From CAKSNH01 sp964422725 (lineage in GTDB: Bacteria > Bacillota > Clostridia > UBA1381), in contig CAYRCC010000021.1 in the NCBI GenBank assembly GCA_964422725.1, forward strand, positions 1 to 36,357: 36,357 nucleotides of DNA, in the 5' to 3' direction. Within the stretch, counting starts at the first letter, position 1, and every line of letters starts with the position of its first letter. The position numbers and the translations under genes are program-made. Below the pieces are notes generated by a model. It was given only the letters and a program-made list of their open reading frames with translations. It was not told the origin of the DNA and searched no databases. Shown here piece by piece: positions 6,955-16,035 of the stretch.

Positions 6955-9033
6955 GTGAATGAAATTGAATTGCTGGCACCGGCAGGGTCGGAGGCAGCAC
7001 TTATTGCGGCGGTACAGAGCGGTGCGAATGCGGTGTATATGGGCGGAACGTATTTCAGCGCAAGACAGAGCGCGGATAATTTCAGTATCGACAAAATGCG
7101 CGATTGGGTGCGATACTGTCATTTGAGAAATGTTAAGGTGTACGCGGCGGTGAACACGCTTATAAAGGAAAGTGAGCTGGACAAGCTGACAGAATACGCA
7201 TATGCGCTCAGCGATATAGGCGTTGACGCGGTTATAATACAGGATATGGGTGCAATACGCATATTTCGGAGCGTAGCGGCGGATTTGCCGCTGCACGCAA
7301 GCACACAGATGACGGTGCACAGTCTTGAGGGAGTCGATTATCTCAGTGATATGGGGTTTGAGAGAGTGGTGCTGTCGAGGGAGCTGAGCAGGGAAAATAT
7401 TGAGTACATCTGCAAAAATACAGACTGTGAAATCGAAGTATTTGTACACGGTGCACTGTGTATATGCTATTCGGGACAGTGTCTTATGAGCAGTATTATC
7501 GGCGGCAGAAGCGGAAACCGCGGCAGGTGTGCACAGCCGTGCAGACTTGAATACGAGCTTTTGGAGAACGGCAAAAGCGTAAAAAAGGGTTATTTGCTGA
7601 GTACAAAGGATTTATCGCTTATTGACGAGGTGAATTATATGAAGGAAATAGGCGTAAAATCACTTAAAATTGAGGGCAGACTGAAAAGAGCGGAGTATGT
7701 TGCGGCGGTATGCGGTATATACGGAAAATATTTAAAAAGCGGCGGCGGAGTGACAAAGGCGGACAGAGCCGAGCTGACGGCGGCGTTTAACAGGAGCGGT
7801 CTGACAAAGGCGTATTACGGCGGCGTTCGCGGGGCGGATATGATGAGTATACTGACACCGGGTAATCTCAGTGAAAATGTTTTTACGGACGAGGTGAAAA
7901 AACGCTGTGCCGATAATGCGAATTTTATTACGTTTGATGTGGACATTAAGGCAAATGTGGTTTTGGGACAGACTATGACATTGGAAATGACCGATTGTGA
8001 CGGAAACAGCGTATCGGTGCGCGGTGATATGCCGGCGCAAAAGGCAATAAACAAGCCGCTTGACCGAGAACGCCTGTCACAGCAGCTCGCAAAGCTTGGC
8101 GCTACCGTATTTAAAGCGAGGAGCATTGATGTGTCGGTGGACGAGGGAGTGTCGCTTCCGGTGAGTGAGATTAATAATATAAGAAGAAAAGCTGTCGGTG
8201 AACTTGAAAAGCTGAAACTCAAAATGCCCGAAAGGCGAAAGTCGGAGTGGAAAAGAACTCCGCACGCACCGCGAAAGCATACGCAAATCGAGCTTGCGGT
8301 TGAGGTGATGACCGCGGAACAGGCAGAATGTGCACTGAAATGCGGTGTGAAACGAGTGTATGCACCGCCGGCTGTGGCTGAAAAACTGCAGGGGCGTACC
8401 GAGGCGGAAATTGCGGTTAAAGCGTATGAAATAGTTAAGGACGATATGAAACAGGTAAAAACGGAGTGCGAAAGCGTTTTGGTGAGTATGCCGTGGCAGA
8501 AAAAAAGCTTTGAGGGGAAAAAGCTGTATGCCGATTTTCGGTTTAACGTGTTCAATTCGGTTGCGGCGGATGCGTATTCGGATTTTGAGTGCGTTACACT
8601 GTCGCCGGAGCTGAATTTGAAAGAGATAGCCGCACTTGCGGAAAACACGTCGGCAAAACTTGAAATTATCGCCTACGGCAGACTGCCGCTTATGATTACA
8701 CAGAATTGTCCGGTAAAGGTTGCCGGAAAGTGCCGAAAAGGAAAGGCGGAATTTGTGCTGAAAGACCGCAAAAACGAGAAATTCCCCGTTGTGTGCGGAT
8801 ACGGCTGTACGGCGAAAATACTCAACTCCAAGCCGATTTTTATGGCGGATCGTGCGGACGATTTAAAAAAATTGAAAATTAATTCAATAAGATTGATTTT
8901 TACTGTTGAAAAATCCTCGGAATGTGATAAAATAATTAATATGTACAAGTGTGCCTTGAATGGGGATAAGGTTAATGTTGCGCTTGCGGATAACACGTAT
9001 ACGCGCGGACATTATTACCGCGGTGCACAATAA
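6955..9033 (+). CDS. U32-family protein (RlhA/TrhP-type, DUF3656-containing length)
   Basis: This 692-residue protein starts with the U32 signature ELLAPAGSEAALIAAVQSGANAVYMGG, followed by the conserved FVHGALCICYSGQCLMSS..GGRSGNRGRCAQPCR region (about 164-197). Its cysteines at 169, 176 and 192 match positions that bind an iron-sulfur cluster in studied U32 proteins. Once called collagenase-like peptidases, characterised bacterial members (RlhA, TrhP) hydroxylate rRNA or tRNA bases using prephenate. The extra C-terminal half (about 380-692) fits the long DUF3656 type, so RNA hydroxylation is the likelier role, though inferred. The start codon is GTG, with only a weak ribosome binding site. 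It sits between zapA and dut. Confidence 0.88.
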   Translation: MNEIELLAPAGSEAALIAAVQSGANAVYMGGTYFSARQSADNFSIDKMRDWVRYCHLRNVKVYAAVNTLIKESELDKLTEYAYALSDIGVDAVIIQDMGAIRIFRSVAADLPLHASTQMTVHSLEGVDYLSDMGFERVVLSRELSRENIEYICKNTDCEIEVFVHGALCICYSGQCLMSSIIGGRSGNRGRCAQPCRLEYELLENGKSVKKGYLLSTKDLSLIDEVNYMKEIGVKSLKIEGRLKRAEYVAAVCGIYGKYLKSGGGVTKADRAELTAAFNRSGLTKAYYGGVRGADMMSILTPGNLSENVFTDEVKKRCADNANFITFDVDIKANVVLGQTMTLEMTDCDGNSVSVRGDMPAQKAINKPLDRERLSQQLAKLGATVFKARSIDVSVDEGVSLPVSEINNIRRKAVGELEKLKLKMPERRKSEWKRTPHAPRKHTQIELAVEVMTAEQAECALKCGVKRVYAPPAVAEKLQGRTEAEIAVKAYEIVKDDMKQVKTECESVLVSMPWQKKSFEGKKLYADFRFNVFNSVAADAYSDFECVTLSPELNLKEIAALAENTSAKLEIIAYGRLPLMITQNCPVKVAGKCRKGKAEFVLKDRKNEKFPVVCGYGCTAKILNSKPIFMADRADDLKKLKINSIRLIFTVEKSSECDKIINMYKCALNGDKVNVALADNTYTRGHYYRGAQ

Positions 9034-9061
9034 AAGCGGTTTGAAAATACGGGAGCTTACA

Positions 9062-9499
9062 ATGAAAGTTAATATAAAGAAATTGCGCGGTGATGCACTG
9101 CTGCCGCAGTATAAGACGGGCGGTGCCGCCGGAATGGATATTTGCTATGCCGGTGACGGCGATATAGTAATACGAAAGGGTGAAACGGTGCTTGTGCCGA
9201 GCGGACTTGCGGTTGCCCCCGAAACTGACGACTGTGTAATATTGCTGTATGCGCGCAGCGGTTTGTCGCTTAAACACGGTATTACTATGGTAAACGGAGT
9301 GGGGGTTATAGACAGCGATTATCGCGGTGAGCTGAAATGCCCTATGATTAACCTCGGAAAAGAGGATTATGTTATAAAGCCCGGTGACAGAGTGGGACAG
9401 ATAGTGTTTACGCCTGTTATCCGTGCGGAGCTTGTTGAATGTGAAGCTCTGGACGAAACCGTAAGAAATGAAAACGGATTCGGTTCGACGGGCAGATAA
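9062..9499 (+). CDS. dut: dUTP diphosphatase (dUTPase)
   Basis: This 145-residue trimeric-type dUTPase converts dUTP to dUMP and pyrophosphate, keeping uracil out of DNA and supplying dTMP synthesis. The family motifs are visible in order: AGMDICYA (I), ARSGLSLKHGI (II), GVIDSDYRGELKC (III, with the catalytic Asp), PGDRVGQIVF (IV) and the C-terminal NGFGSTGR arm (V), which closes over the nucleotide. I start at ATG 9062, preceded by CGGGAGC. The reading frame is open further upstream to 8960, but that part overlaps the U32 gene and is not conserved-looking. The gap to the next gene is 14 bp. Confidence 0.96.
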   Translation: MKVNIKKLRGDALLPQYKTGGAAGMDICYAGDGDIVIRKGETVLVPSGLAVAPETDDCVILLYARSGLSLKHGITMVNGVGVIDSDYRGELKCPMINLGKEDYVIKPGDRVGQIVFTPVIRAELVECEALDETVRNENGFGSTGR

Positions 9500-9513
9500 T
9501 CGGAGGTAAACGA

Positions 9514-9774
9514 ATGAGAAATACGAATTGGCTGTTGGTGTTTATATTGCTGGCAGGGTTGGTGCTCGGAGGGTTTTTGGGAGAGGTACTCGGCGAATAT
9601 CCGGCACTTGCGTGGCTCAATTACGGCAAGGAGTTCGGCATAAATCCCGATTCGCCGCTCGTGCTAAGCTTTTATGTGCTCAGAATGTCGTTCGGACTTA
9701 TGATAAAAATCAATATAGCATCAATACTCGGAGTATTGCTGGCACTGCTTTTGTACAAGCTGTTCAGAAAATAA
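9514..9774 (+). CDS. DUF4321 small membrane protein
   Basis: This 86-residue protein has two hydrophobic helices, about 7-28 (LLVFILLAGLVLGGFLGEVLG) and about 60-84, separated by a short polar loop. The sequence and length match DUF4321, a family of unknown function found in Clostridia, commonly just ahead of maf and mreB as here. The ATG has a good CGGAGGTAA ribosome binding site. Membrane location is evident. A part in envelope or shape functions is only suggested by the neighbours. Confidence 0.85.
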   Translation: MRNTNWLLVFILLAGLVLGGFLGEVLGEYPALAWLNYGKEFGINPDSPLVLSFYVLRMSFGLMIKINIASILGVLLALLLYKLFRK

Positions 9775-9790
9775 TTCTGCAAATACATAA

Positions 9791-9826
9791 AAATACTTAA
9801 ATTAGAAAAGAGAAATACTTAAATTA
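9791..9826 (+). repeat. Two 14-bp direct repeats just before maf
   Basis: AAATACTTAAATTA occurs at 9791-9804 and 9813-9826 (period 22 bp), with a weaker third AAATACATAAA just upstream at 9781. The second copy supplies the A of the maf start codon. It may be an operator or a chance AT-rich duplication. Confidence 0.5.
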
Positions 9827-10425
9827 TGGGGAATACTAAATTTATACTTGCGTCCGCGTCACCGAGGAGAAAAGAGCTGCTCGGTATTTTCGGCGTGGAT
9901 TTTGAAGTTGTCGAAAGTGATTTTGATGAAAGTACCGTAAAATACAGCGGTGAAAATCCCGGACTGTATGTCCGTGAGCTTGCACTGCTGAAAGCAAATT
10001 CCGTTGCCGGAAAAATCGACAAACACCGAGAAACACTGATAATTGCCGCCGACACTGTAGTTTGCGCGCAAAACAAAATACTCGGAAAACCCAAAGACAG
10101 GCGCGAGGCGTTTGAAATGCTGAAAATGCTGTCGGGAACGGTTCACGAGGTGCGGACGGGAGTTTGCGTGTATCGTCTGCCTGATGCGATGTCGGTTGCG
10201 GCAGATGAGGTGACACGGGTAAAGTTTAAAGAGCTGACCGATGAAAAAATAAATGCGTATATCAATACGGGCGAACCTATGGACAAAGCCGGTGCTTACG
10301 GTATTCAGGGAATAGGGTCGGTTTTGATTGATGAAATATGCGGTGACTACTTCAATGTGGTGGGACTTCCGTTGTCACTGCTTGCGGATATATTGGAAAA
10401 TGATTACGGCACAGTGCTGTTTTAA
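9826..10425 (+). CDS. maf: Maf-family nucleoside triphosphate pyrophosphatase
   Basis: This 199-residue Maf protein hydrolyses non-canonical or pyrimidine nucleoside triphosphates (dTTP/UTP type in YhdE-like members) to monophosphates. It has been linked to septum inhibition in Bacillus. It contains the N-terminal ILASASPRRKELL substrate loop, the IIAADTVV segment with the catalytic acidic residue, GKPKDRREAFEML and the C-terminal IGSVLIDEICGDYFNVVGLPL. Length is normal. No clear ribosome binding site precedes the ATG, where AT-rich direct repeats lie. mreB follows after 38 bp, the classical maf-mreB order. Confidence 0.95.
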   Translation: MGNTKFILASASPRRKELLGIFGVDFEVVESDFDESTVKYSGENPGLYVRELALLKANSVAGKIDKHRETLIIAADTVVCAQNKILGKPKDRREAFEMLKMLSGTVHEVRTGVCVYRLPDAMSVAADEVTRVKFKELTDEKINAYINTGEPMDKAGAYGIQGIGSVLIDEICGDYFNVVGLPLSLLADILENDYGTVLF

Positions 10426-10463
10426 CGCAGACGGAATAATTAGTTTATAGGAGGAAATATATA

Positions 10464-11486
10464 ATGGCTATTTTTGCAAAGGATATCGGCATAGATTTGG
10501 GTACGGCGAACACCTTGGTACACGTTAAAGGCAGGGGAATTATAGTGCGTGAGCCGTCGGTGGTTGCGATAGATAAGTATGAAAATAAGGTTCTCGCTGT
10601 GGGAAACGGCGCAAAGGAAATGCTCGGAAGAACCCCGGGAAATATCGTTGCGATACGCCCTATGAAGGACGGTGTTATTGCGGATTTTGACATCACACAG
10701 GAAATGATTAAATATTTTATAAAGAGAGCTAACGGTTCGTCGAGGAGCTTGTTCAAGCCGAGAGTGGTTGTATGTATTCCGTCGGGGATAACCGATGTGG
10801 AAAAGCGTGCGGTTGAGGAGTCGGTTATTCAGGCGGGAGCAAAAGACGTATGTCTTATCGAAGAACCGATGGCGGCGGCTATCGGCGCGGGACTTCCGAT
10901 TGAAGAACCGGCGGGAAGTATGATTGTGGACATAGGCGGCGGTACTACCGAGGTCGCGGTTATTTCGCTCAGTGGAATAGTAACGAGTAAATCAATCAGA
11001 GTTGCCGGTAATGCGCTTGACGCGTCAATAATTAATTTTATAAAGAAAGAATATAATCTTAACATAGGTGACAGAACCGCAGAGGAAATTAAAATTACGA
11101 TAGGCTCGGCGTATCAGTATAATAACGAGGGAAGTTATGAGGTGCGCGGACGTGATATGATTTCGGGACTGCCTAAGAACATATCCGTCACAGCGGCGGA
11201 GATACGCAAGGCTATGAGCGAATGTCTGTATGAGATGGTGGAGGCGATTAAGTTTACGCTTGAGAAAACGCCGCCTGAGCTTGCGGCAGACATAATGGAA
11301 ACGGGTATCGTGCTTGCCGGCGGCGGTGCACTTATACGCGGCCTTGACAGGCTGATTGCCGAAAATACGGGAATACCTGTTTACGTTGCGGAAAATCCGC
11401 TTGACTGCGTTGCACTAGGTACGGGTAAATCGCTTGATGATATTGATACAATGCTCAAGGTTGCGGGTTCAAGACGATATAGATAA
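10464..11486 (+). CDS. mreB: Rod shape-determining actin homologue MreB
   Basis: This 340-residue protein polymerises on the inner membrane face and directs elongation-specific wall synthesis. It has the actin-fold ATP sites IGIDLGTANTLVHVKGRGI (phosphate 1), MIVDIGGGTTEVAVISLSG (phosphate 2) and IVLAGGGALIRGLD (adenosine), plus CIPSGITDVEKRAV. Length and sequence are typical. AGGAGG precedes the ATG by about 10 nt. It heads mreB-mreC-mreD-mrdA. Confidence 0.98.
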   Translation: MAIFAKDIGIDLGTANTLVHVKGRGIIVREPSVVAIDKYENKVLAVGNGAKEMLGRTPGNIVAIRPMKDGVIADFDITQEMIKYFIKRANGSSRSLFKPRVVVCIPSGITDVEKRAVEESVIQAGAKDVCLIEEPMAAAIGAGLPIEEPAGSMIVDIGGGTTEVAVISLSGIVTSKSIRVAGNALDASIINFIKKEYNLNIGDRTAEEIKITIGSAYQYNNEGSYEVRGRDMISGLPKNISVTAAEIRKAMSECLYEMVEAIKFTLEKTPPELAADIMETGIVLAGGGALIRGLDRLIAENTGIPVYVAENPLDCVALGTGKSLDDIDTMLKVAGSRRYR

Positions 11487-11638
11487 TTGTATCGTTTCGG
11501 ACTGCGGACAAAATGTCGGCAGACTTTCAAAAAAGTGATTTTCGTCATTTTTTTGAGGAAATTTCGCTGTCCGCTGACGGCGATGAACTTTATGATTATA
11601 TTATCTGTCTGATTTTTGCGAAAAGGAGTAGGGTGCCG

Positions 11639-12463
11639 GTGTCATTTTTTAAAAATAGAATAGTTATTGGAATTGTGTGCGTGACGGCGGCTGTGTCTGT
11701 TTTGGGCGGAATTGCCGGACTGACGGGCGGCAGCGGTTCGATTGCAAATGTGGTAAATACGGTTTTTGTACCGGTACAGAGCGTGGTGTCGGCGGTCACT
11801 TCTTCCATTGACGGATTTACTGTGTTTGTTTGGGAAATGCAGAGTTATAAAGAAGAAAACGAACAGCTTGTGAGCGAAATAAATAAGCTGAAAAAGGAAA
11901 ACCGAAGTATAGAGGACTACAAAGCCGAGAATGACAGGCTTACCGCGTTGCTGGGACTTAAAGAGTCTATGGCGCAGTACGAAACAACGGCGGCAAGAAT
12001 TGTGGCATATGAGCCGGATAATTGGTATGAAACCATTGTTATAAACAAAGGCGAAAAGGACGGCATAAAAATTGGAAACGTTGTTGTTGCCGGTGACGGT
12101 GTTGTGGGGCAGATTGCGGAAGCCGGTACTAACTGGGCGCGCGTGTCGGCTATTATAAATATGGATAATGCGGTCGGCGTGCGCATTGTGCGCACCGGCG
12201 ACATAGCTATAACGGAGGGCGATGTTACGCTTTGCAGGGACGGCTTGTGTAAGATGACGTTTATGTCAAAGGATTCCTCGGTGATAGTGGGTGACATTGT
12301 TGAAACGTCGGGTCTTGGCGGTATATATCCGTCCGGAATGACTGTGGGTAAGGTGCGCGAGATTTTCTCAGATAATTCGGGCACACTGCAGTATGCTGTG
12401 ATAGAGCCGTCGGTTGATTTTGATAATCTGCGTGAAGTGTTGGTGATTACTAATGTTCAGTGA
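11639..12463 (+). CDS. mreC: Rod shape-determining protein MreC
   Basis: MreC is a membrane-anchored extracytoplasmic scaffold that links MreB/MreD to PBP2. The protein has one N-terminal transmembrane helix, a coiled coil (about SYKEENEQLVSEINKLKKENRSIEDYKAENDRL) and the beta domains with VVINKGEKDGIKIGNVVVAGDGVVGQI, the family hallmark. I place the start at GTG 11639 (MSFFKNRIVIG), about 10 nt after AGGAG at 11624-11628. GTG 11633 is also possible, but only 4 nt from that site. The frame is open back to ATG 11513, giving 42 extra residues that are unlike known MreC N-termini and lack a good ribosome binding site. The stop overlaps mreD. Confidence 0.92.
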   Translation: MSFFKNRIVIGIVCVTAAVSVLGGIAGLTGGSGSIANVVNTVFVPVQSVVSAVTSSIDGFTVFVWEMQSYKEENEQLVSEINKLKKENRSIEDYKAENDRLTALLGLKESMAQYETTAARIVAYEPDNWYETIVINKGEKDGIKIGNVVVAGDGVVGQIAEAGTNWARVSAIINMDNAVGVRIVRTGDIAITEGDVTLCRDGLCKMTFMSKDSSVIVGDIVETSGLGGIYPSGMTVGKVREIFSDNSGTLQYAVIEPSVDFDNLREVLVITNVQ

Positions 12464-12989
12464 TACGGTACAAAAAAATTTCAAATTGACGGTTTGGGTA
12501 ATTATACTGTTGATTTTTCAGACGGTTATATGCAGATACATAGCTGTGGGCGGAATAATTCCCGATGTTGTGTTTGTGTTTGCGATATCGTTTGTCGTGC
12601 TTGAAAAAAAATATTCCTATTGTCTGGCGGTGGCTCTGATATGCGGCTTTTTTGCGGATATTCTGGGCGGCAGAGGGTTTGGAGTCAATATTTTGTCGTA
12701 TACGTATTCGGCGCTTTTGTGCTATGCGGTGGGTGAGCATTTCTTTAAGGAAAAATTGGTGTTTGCCGTACCGATGGTGTTTTGTATGACGTTTTTGTGT
12801 GAACTGCTGTTTTTTGTTTTTAACATAAAAATGTTTGCCGCATCGGGATTTTGGCATATTACAAAAACTGTTATACTGCCGTCGGCACTGTACAATACGG
12901 TCATAACGATTGCGGTGTATCCGCTTGCAAAGCGTACCTTGTATAAAAGTGACAATTACGTAAAGATACCTAATTCGCGAAGAAGATAA
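12453..12989 (+). CDS. mreD: Rod shape-determining membrane protein MreD
   Basis: This 178-residue hydrophobic protein has about five transmembrane helices. MreD-like features include the early PDVVFVFAISF segment and GFFADILGGRGFGVNILSYTYSALLCYAVG. MreD joins MreC in the elongasome membrane complex. The ATG lies inside the end of mreC (11-bp overlap), so translation is probably coupled. Length is typical for the family (about 160-180). Confidence 0.93.
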   Translation: MFSDTVQKNFKLTVWVIILLIFQTVICRYIAVGGIIPDVVFVFAISFVVLEKKYSYCLAVALICGFFADILGGRGFGVNILSYTYSALLCYAVGEHFFKEKLVFAVPMVFCMTFLCELLFFVFNIKMFAASGFWHITKTVILPSALYNTVITIAVYPLAKRTLYKSDNYVKIPNSRRR

Positions 12990-13015
12990 GGCAAGAGTTT
13001 GGAGGGAGAATAAAG

Positions 13016-15109
13016 TTGCAGACGGTTGACAAAAGACTGCTGATATTGAAAATAATGATATTTCTTCTGACGGCTGCAATTTTATGCAGACTGTTCTATC
13101 TGCAGGGAATCAAAGGTGATTACTATCTTGCTATGTCGACACGCAAATTTACCACCAGCGTTGTGGATAAAGCACCGCGCGGTGAGATTTTTGACCGTAA
13201 CGGCAAAGTTTTGGTGAGCAACAGAATAGGCTATTCACTTCAGGTTCAGCGAATGAATATGGCAAACGACGAATTTAACGAAATGCTTTTGAAGCTGCTT
13301 GATATACTCGATGAATCGGGATATGCTTTCAGTGATACTTTTCCGGTGAAGGGTTACGGTGAGGAATTTGATTTTCAGGACGAAAATATGAATTCAAGTA
13401 CGGAGGACGAGAAAAAGGCGTGGTTTGAAAAACGGAAAAAAAGTCTTGACGAGAATATGTCGGCGTATGAAGTAGTGCAGTATTACAGTGATGAGGTGTA
13501 CAAAATAAACGCCGATGTATCGCCGGAGGATAAACGGCGCATTATAGGAGTGCGCTACGAGGCGGATTTGGCGGGCGGATTTTCGCTGACAACGCCGTTT
13601 GTGATGGCGGAGGACATAGATATAAACATTGTTACCAAAATTAAGGAGCGTCAGCGTGAATTTGAGGGTGTAATAATCACAAACGATTATATACGCAACT
13701 ATAATCAGGGGAATTTGGCGGCGCACATATTGGGACGTGTCGGCAAGATATACGCGGAAGAATACGAACAGCTGAAAGAAAAAGGATACAGCTACAACGA
13801 TTTGATAGGCAAGCAGGGCGTGGAGCTGATTGCGGAGGAATATCTGCACGGAACTGACGGAACAAACAATCTGGAGCAGAATGTAAACGGTACTGTGGTT
13901 AAGCTGGCGGACGATGTGCCGGCAAAACCCGGGGATTATGTTGTGCTTACGATTGATTCGGATTTGCAGAGGGCGGCGGAGGAGTCGCTTGCGGCAAATA
14001 TTGCGAAAATACGTGCAAACGGCGGTTCGCTGTCACAGAAAAAAGGTGCTGACGCAAACGCCGGCGCGGCGGTTGTAATTGACATCAAAAACGGAGATAT
14101 TCTTACTATAGCCTCATATCCGACCTATGATCCGGCAAATTTCAATAAAGATTATGCTGTGCTCAGTCAGGATAAGGATAAGCCTATGTGGAACAGAGCA
14201 CTCGGCGGACTGTATACTCCGGGTTCGACGTTTAAGCCGCTTACGGCAATTGCCGGACTTGAAAGCGGCGTGATAACGCCGGATACCATTATAGAGTGCA
14301 AGGGCGTTTATGATTTTTATAAAGGTTATCAGCCGCGATGCTGGATTTGGACGGAACAGCACAAAACTCACGGTAAACTGACTGTGTCGGGCGGTATTGA
14401 AAATTCGTGCAACTGCTTTTTCTATGAAACCGGCAGATTGCTCGGAATTGACAATATAAATAAATATGCCTCTATGTTCGGACTCGGAGAATTTACGGGA
14501 GTCGAGCTTAAAGAGGAGGTTAAGGGTTACGTGGCAGGACCTGAGGTTAAGAAAAAACTGTACAAGGATAAGGAATCGCAGAAATGGTACGGCGGTGACA
14601 CCATACAGACCGCAATCGGACAGTCAAACAACAGCTTTACCCCGATACAGCTTGCAAATTATATAGCTACCATAGCAAACGGCGGTACAAGATACAAAAC
14701 GAATATTATAAAAAATGTGCGTTCCGCGGCTGACGGCAGTATAGTTATGGAGCGTGAGCCGACTGTAGTTGAAAAAATCAATATGAAACCGAGTACAATC
14801 GAAGCGGTTAGAAACGGTATGAAAAGAGTTGTAGAGGACGGTTCGGCAAAGAGTATTTTTGACGGTTATCCTATTGACGTAGGCGGTAAAACCGGTACGG
14901 CACAGGTAGGAACAAAGGTTACGAACAATGCGCTGTTTGTGGCGTTTGCGCCGTTTGACAATCCTGAAATTGCCGTTGCGGTTGTTATCGAGCATGGACT
15001 GCGCGGTGCAAATGCGGCATACGTTGCAAAGGATATTTTTGATGAGTATTTTAAACTGAATACTATGTATACGTCGGATCAGGTTGGTATATACGAAATG
15101 GTTCCGTGA
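13016..15109 (+). CDS. mrdA: Penicillin-binding protein 2, elongation-specific transpeptidase
   Basis: This 697-residue class B PBP crosslinks peptidoglycan during cell elongation, working with MreC/MreD. It has an N-terminal membrane anchor (about 8-29), a dimerisation region beginning RGEIFDRNGKVLVSN, and a transpeptidase domain. The active site motifs are STFK (Ser404, Lys407 in GSTFKPLTA), SCN at 464-466 and KTG at 625-627 (GGKTGTAQ). The start codon is TTG at 13016, chosen because GGAGGGAG lies about 7 nt upstream and no earlier start fits. It follows mreD by 26 bp. The partner glycosyltransferase RodA is not in the window. Confidence 0.96.
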   Translation: MQTVDKRLLILKIMIFLLTAAILCRLFYLQGIKGDYYLAMSTRKFTTSVVDKAPRGEIFDRNGKVLVSNRIGYSLQVQRMNMANDEFNEMLLKLLDILDESGYAFSDTFPVKGYGEEFDFQDENMNSSTEDEKKAWFEKRKKSLDENMSAYEVVQYYSDEVYKINADVSPEDKRRIIGVRYEADLAGGFSLTTPFVMAEDIDINIVTKIKERQREFEGVIITNDYIRNYNQGNLAAHILGRVGKIYAEEYEQLKEKGYSYNDLIGKQGVELIAEEYLHGTDGTNNLEQNVNGTVVKLADDVPAKPGDYVVLTIDSDLQRAAEESLAANIAKIRANGGSLSQKKGADANAGAAVVIDIKNGDILTIASYPTYDPANFNKDYAVLSQDKDKPMWNRALGGLYTPGSTFKPLTAIAGLESGVITPDTIIECKGVYDFYKGYQPRCWIWTEQHKTHGKLTVSGGIENSCNCFFYETGRLLGIDNINKYASMFGLGEFTGVELKEEVKGYVAGPEVKKKLYKDKESQKWYGGDTIQTAIGQSNNSFTPIQLANYIATIANGGTRYKTNIIKNVRSAADGSIVMEREPTVVEKINMKPSTIEAVRNGMKRVVEDGSAKSIFDGYPIDVGGKTGTAQVGTKVTNNALFVAFAPFDNPEIAVAVVIEHGLRGANAAYVAKDIFDEYFKLNTMYTSDQVGIYEMVP

Positions 15110-15135
15110 TTAATATAAAGCAGGGAGGATATGTT

Positions 15136-15759
15136 ATGACTCATGAGAATGTTGTTTTAAAGGGTGATAAGGACGGCATAAACATTATTTTGTCGCCGAA
15201 TATGCCGTTTGGAATCGTTTTGAGTGATTTAAAGGATAAAATTAATCAGTCCAAAAACTTTTTTTCAAGCGGAAATTATAAAATGAGTTTTTCTGGGAGA
15301 ATGCTGCAGGCTGACGAAAAGCTGAAACTGGAGAAATCCGTTTCCGAGCTTTTGTGCGAATGTAACATAGAGTTTTTGTACAAGCTTGAGGGCAGAGAAT
15401 ACCCCAAGGTGTTCAGCGACATAAAGGAAGGTTATACCAAATTTCACGAGGGGACTCTGAGGAGCGGTCAGCTGATTGAGTCTGAGGGAAATTTGGTTAT
15501 AATCGGAGATGCAAATCCCGGGTCGGAAATTGCGGCGGCGGGAAATGTTGTGGTAATGGGGGCGGTGAGAGGAATTGTACACGCCGGCTGTACGGGTAAC
15601 CGCGAGGCGTTTGTTGTTGCATTGAATCTTTCGCCTACTCAAATAAGAATTGCCGATATAATTACACGTCCGCCCGACAACGAGGTGCGTGGGAAAATTA
15701 CGCCCGAACGTGCATATATAAAGGATAATACGATATATATTGACGAATATTTGAGCTGA
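15136..15759 (+). CDS. minC: Septum site-determining protein MinC
   Basis: This protein of about 207 residues inhibits FtsZ assembly away from mid-cell. The C-terminal half is the MinC beta-helix (GQLIESEGNLVIIGDANPGSEIAAAGNVVVMGAVRGIVHAG, then FVVALNLSPTQIRIADIITRPPD), which binds MinD. The N-terminal domain is shorter and divergent. I use ATG 15136, which has GGGAGG 7 nt upstream. An in-frame GTG at 15106 overlaps the PBP2 stop and has no such site. minD follows only after a 276-bp gap with its own promoter-like sequence. Confidence 0.93.
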   Translation: MTHENVVLKGDKDGINIILSPNMPFGIVLSDLKDKINQSKNFFSSGNYKMSFSGRMLQADEKLKLEKSVSELLCECNIEFLYKLEGREYPKVFSDIKEGYTKFHEGTLRSGQLIESEGNLVIIGDANPGSEIAAAGNVVVMGAVRGIVHAGCTGNREAFVVALNLSPTQIRIADIITRPPDNEVRGKITPERAYIKDNTIYIDEYLS

Positions 15760-15828
15760 CAGTCGTAATTTGGGAAATTATGTCGTTGTATAGTATGCGA
15801 AAAAATAAGGCTTTTTTTAATAAAAATA

Positions 15829-15858
15829 TAGACAAAACGCCATATTATGTGATATAGT
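15829..15858 (+). promoter_or_regulatory. Probable sigma-A promoter for minDE
   Basis: TAGACA (15829-15834) and TATAGT (15853-15858) are separated by 18 bp and lie in the 276-bp gap between minC and minD. A short hairpin (15939-15944 with 15948-15953) lies in the presumed leader. No other gene is apparent in 15760-16035. The match is good but not perfect. Confidence 0.5.
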
Positions 15859-16035
15859 ATGTATAGATGTGCTGATCATTATAACAGGGATTAATTGGAA
15901 ATCTTTGCACGATGTAAGACGGTATATTTGTTGGGCTGAGCCTTTGCAAGGCTTTGCTGTTCGGTGTCAAAGACATACATAAAATGCTGTATTGTATATG
16001 ATGAAGTCGGTGAGTCGATAAAATGGAGGATAAGT

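Noticed and set aside
7815..8648. 277-residue minus-strand frame
   Set aside because: It lies wholly inside the U32 gene, with Ser/Thr/Phe-rich antisense composition and no ribosome binding site.
15964..16035. 24-codon N-terminal extension of MinD
   Set aside because: MinD homologues start at the MGEVIVITSGKGG region, and TGGAGGA sits just before ATG 16036.
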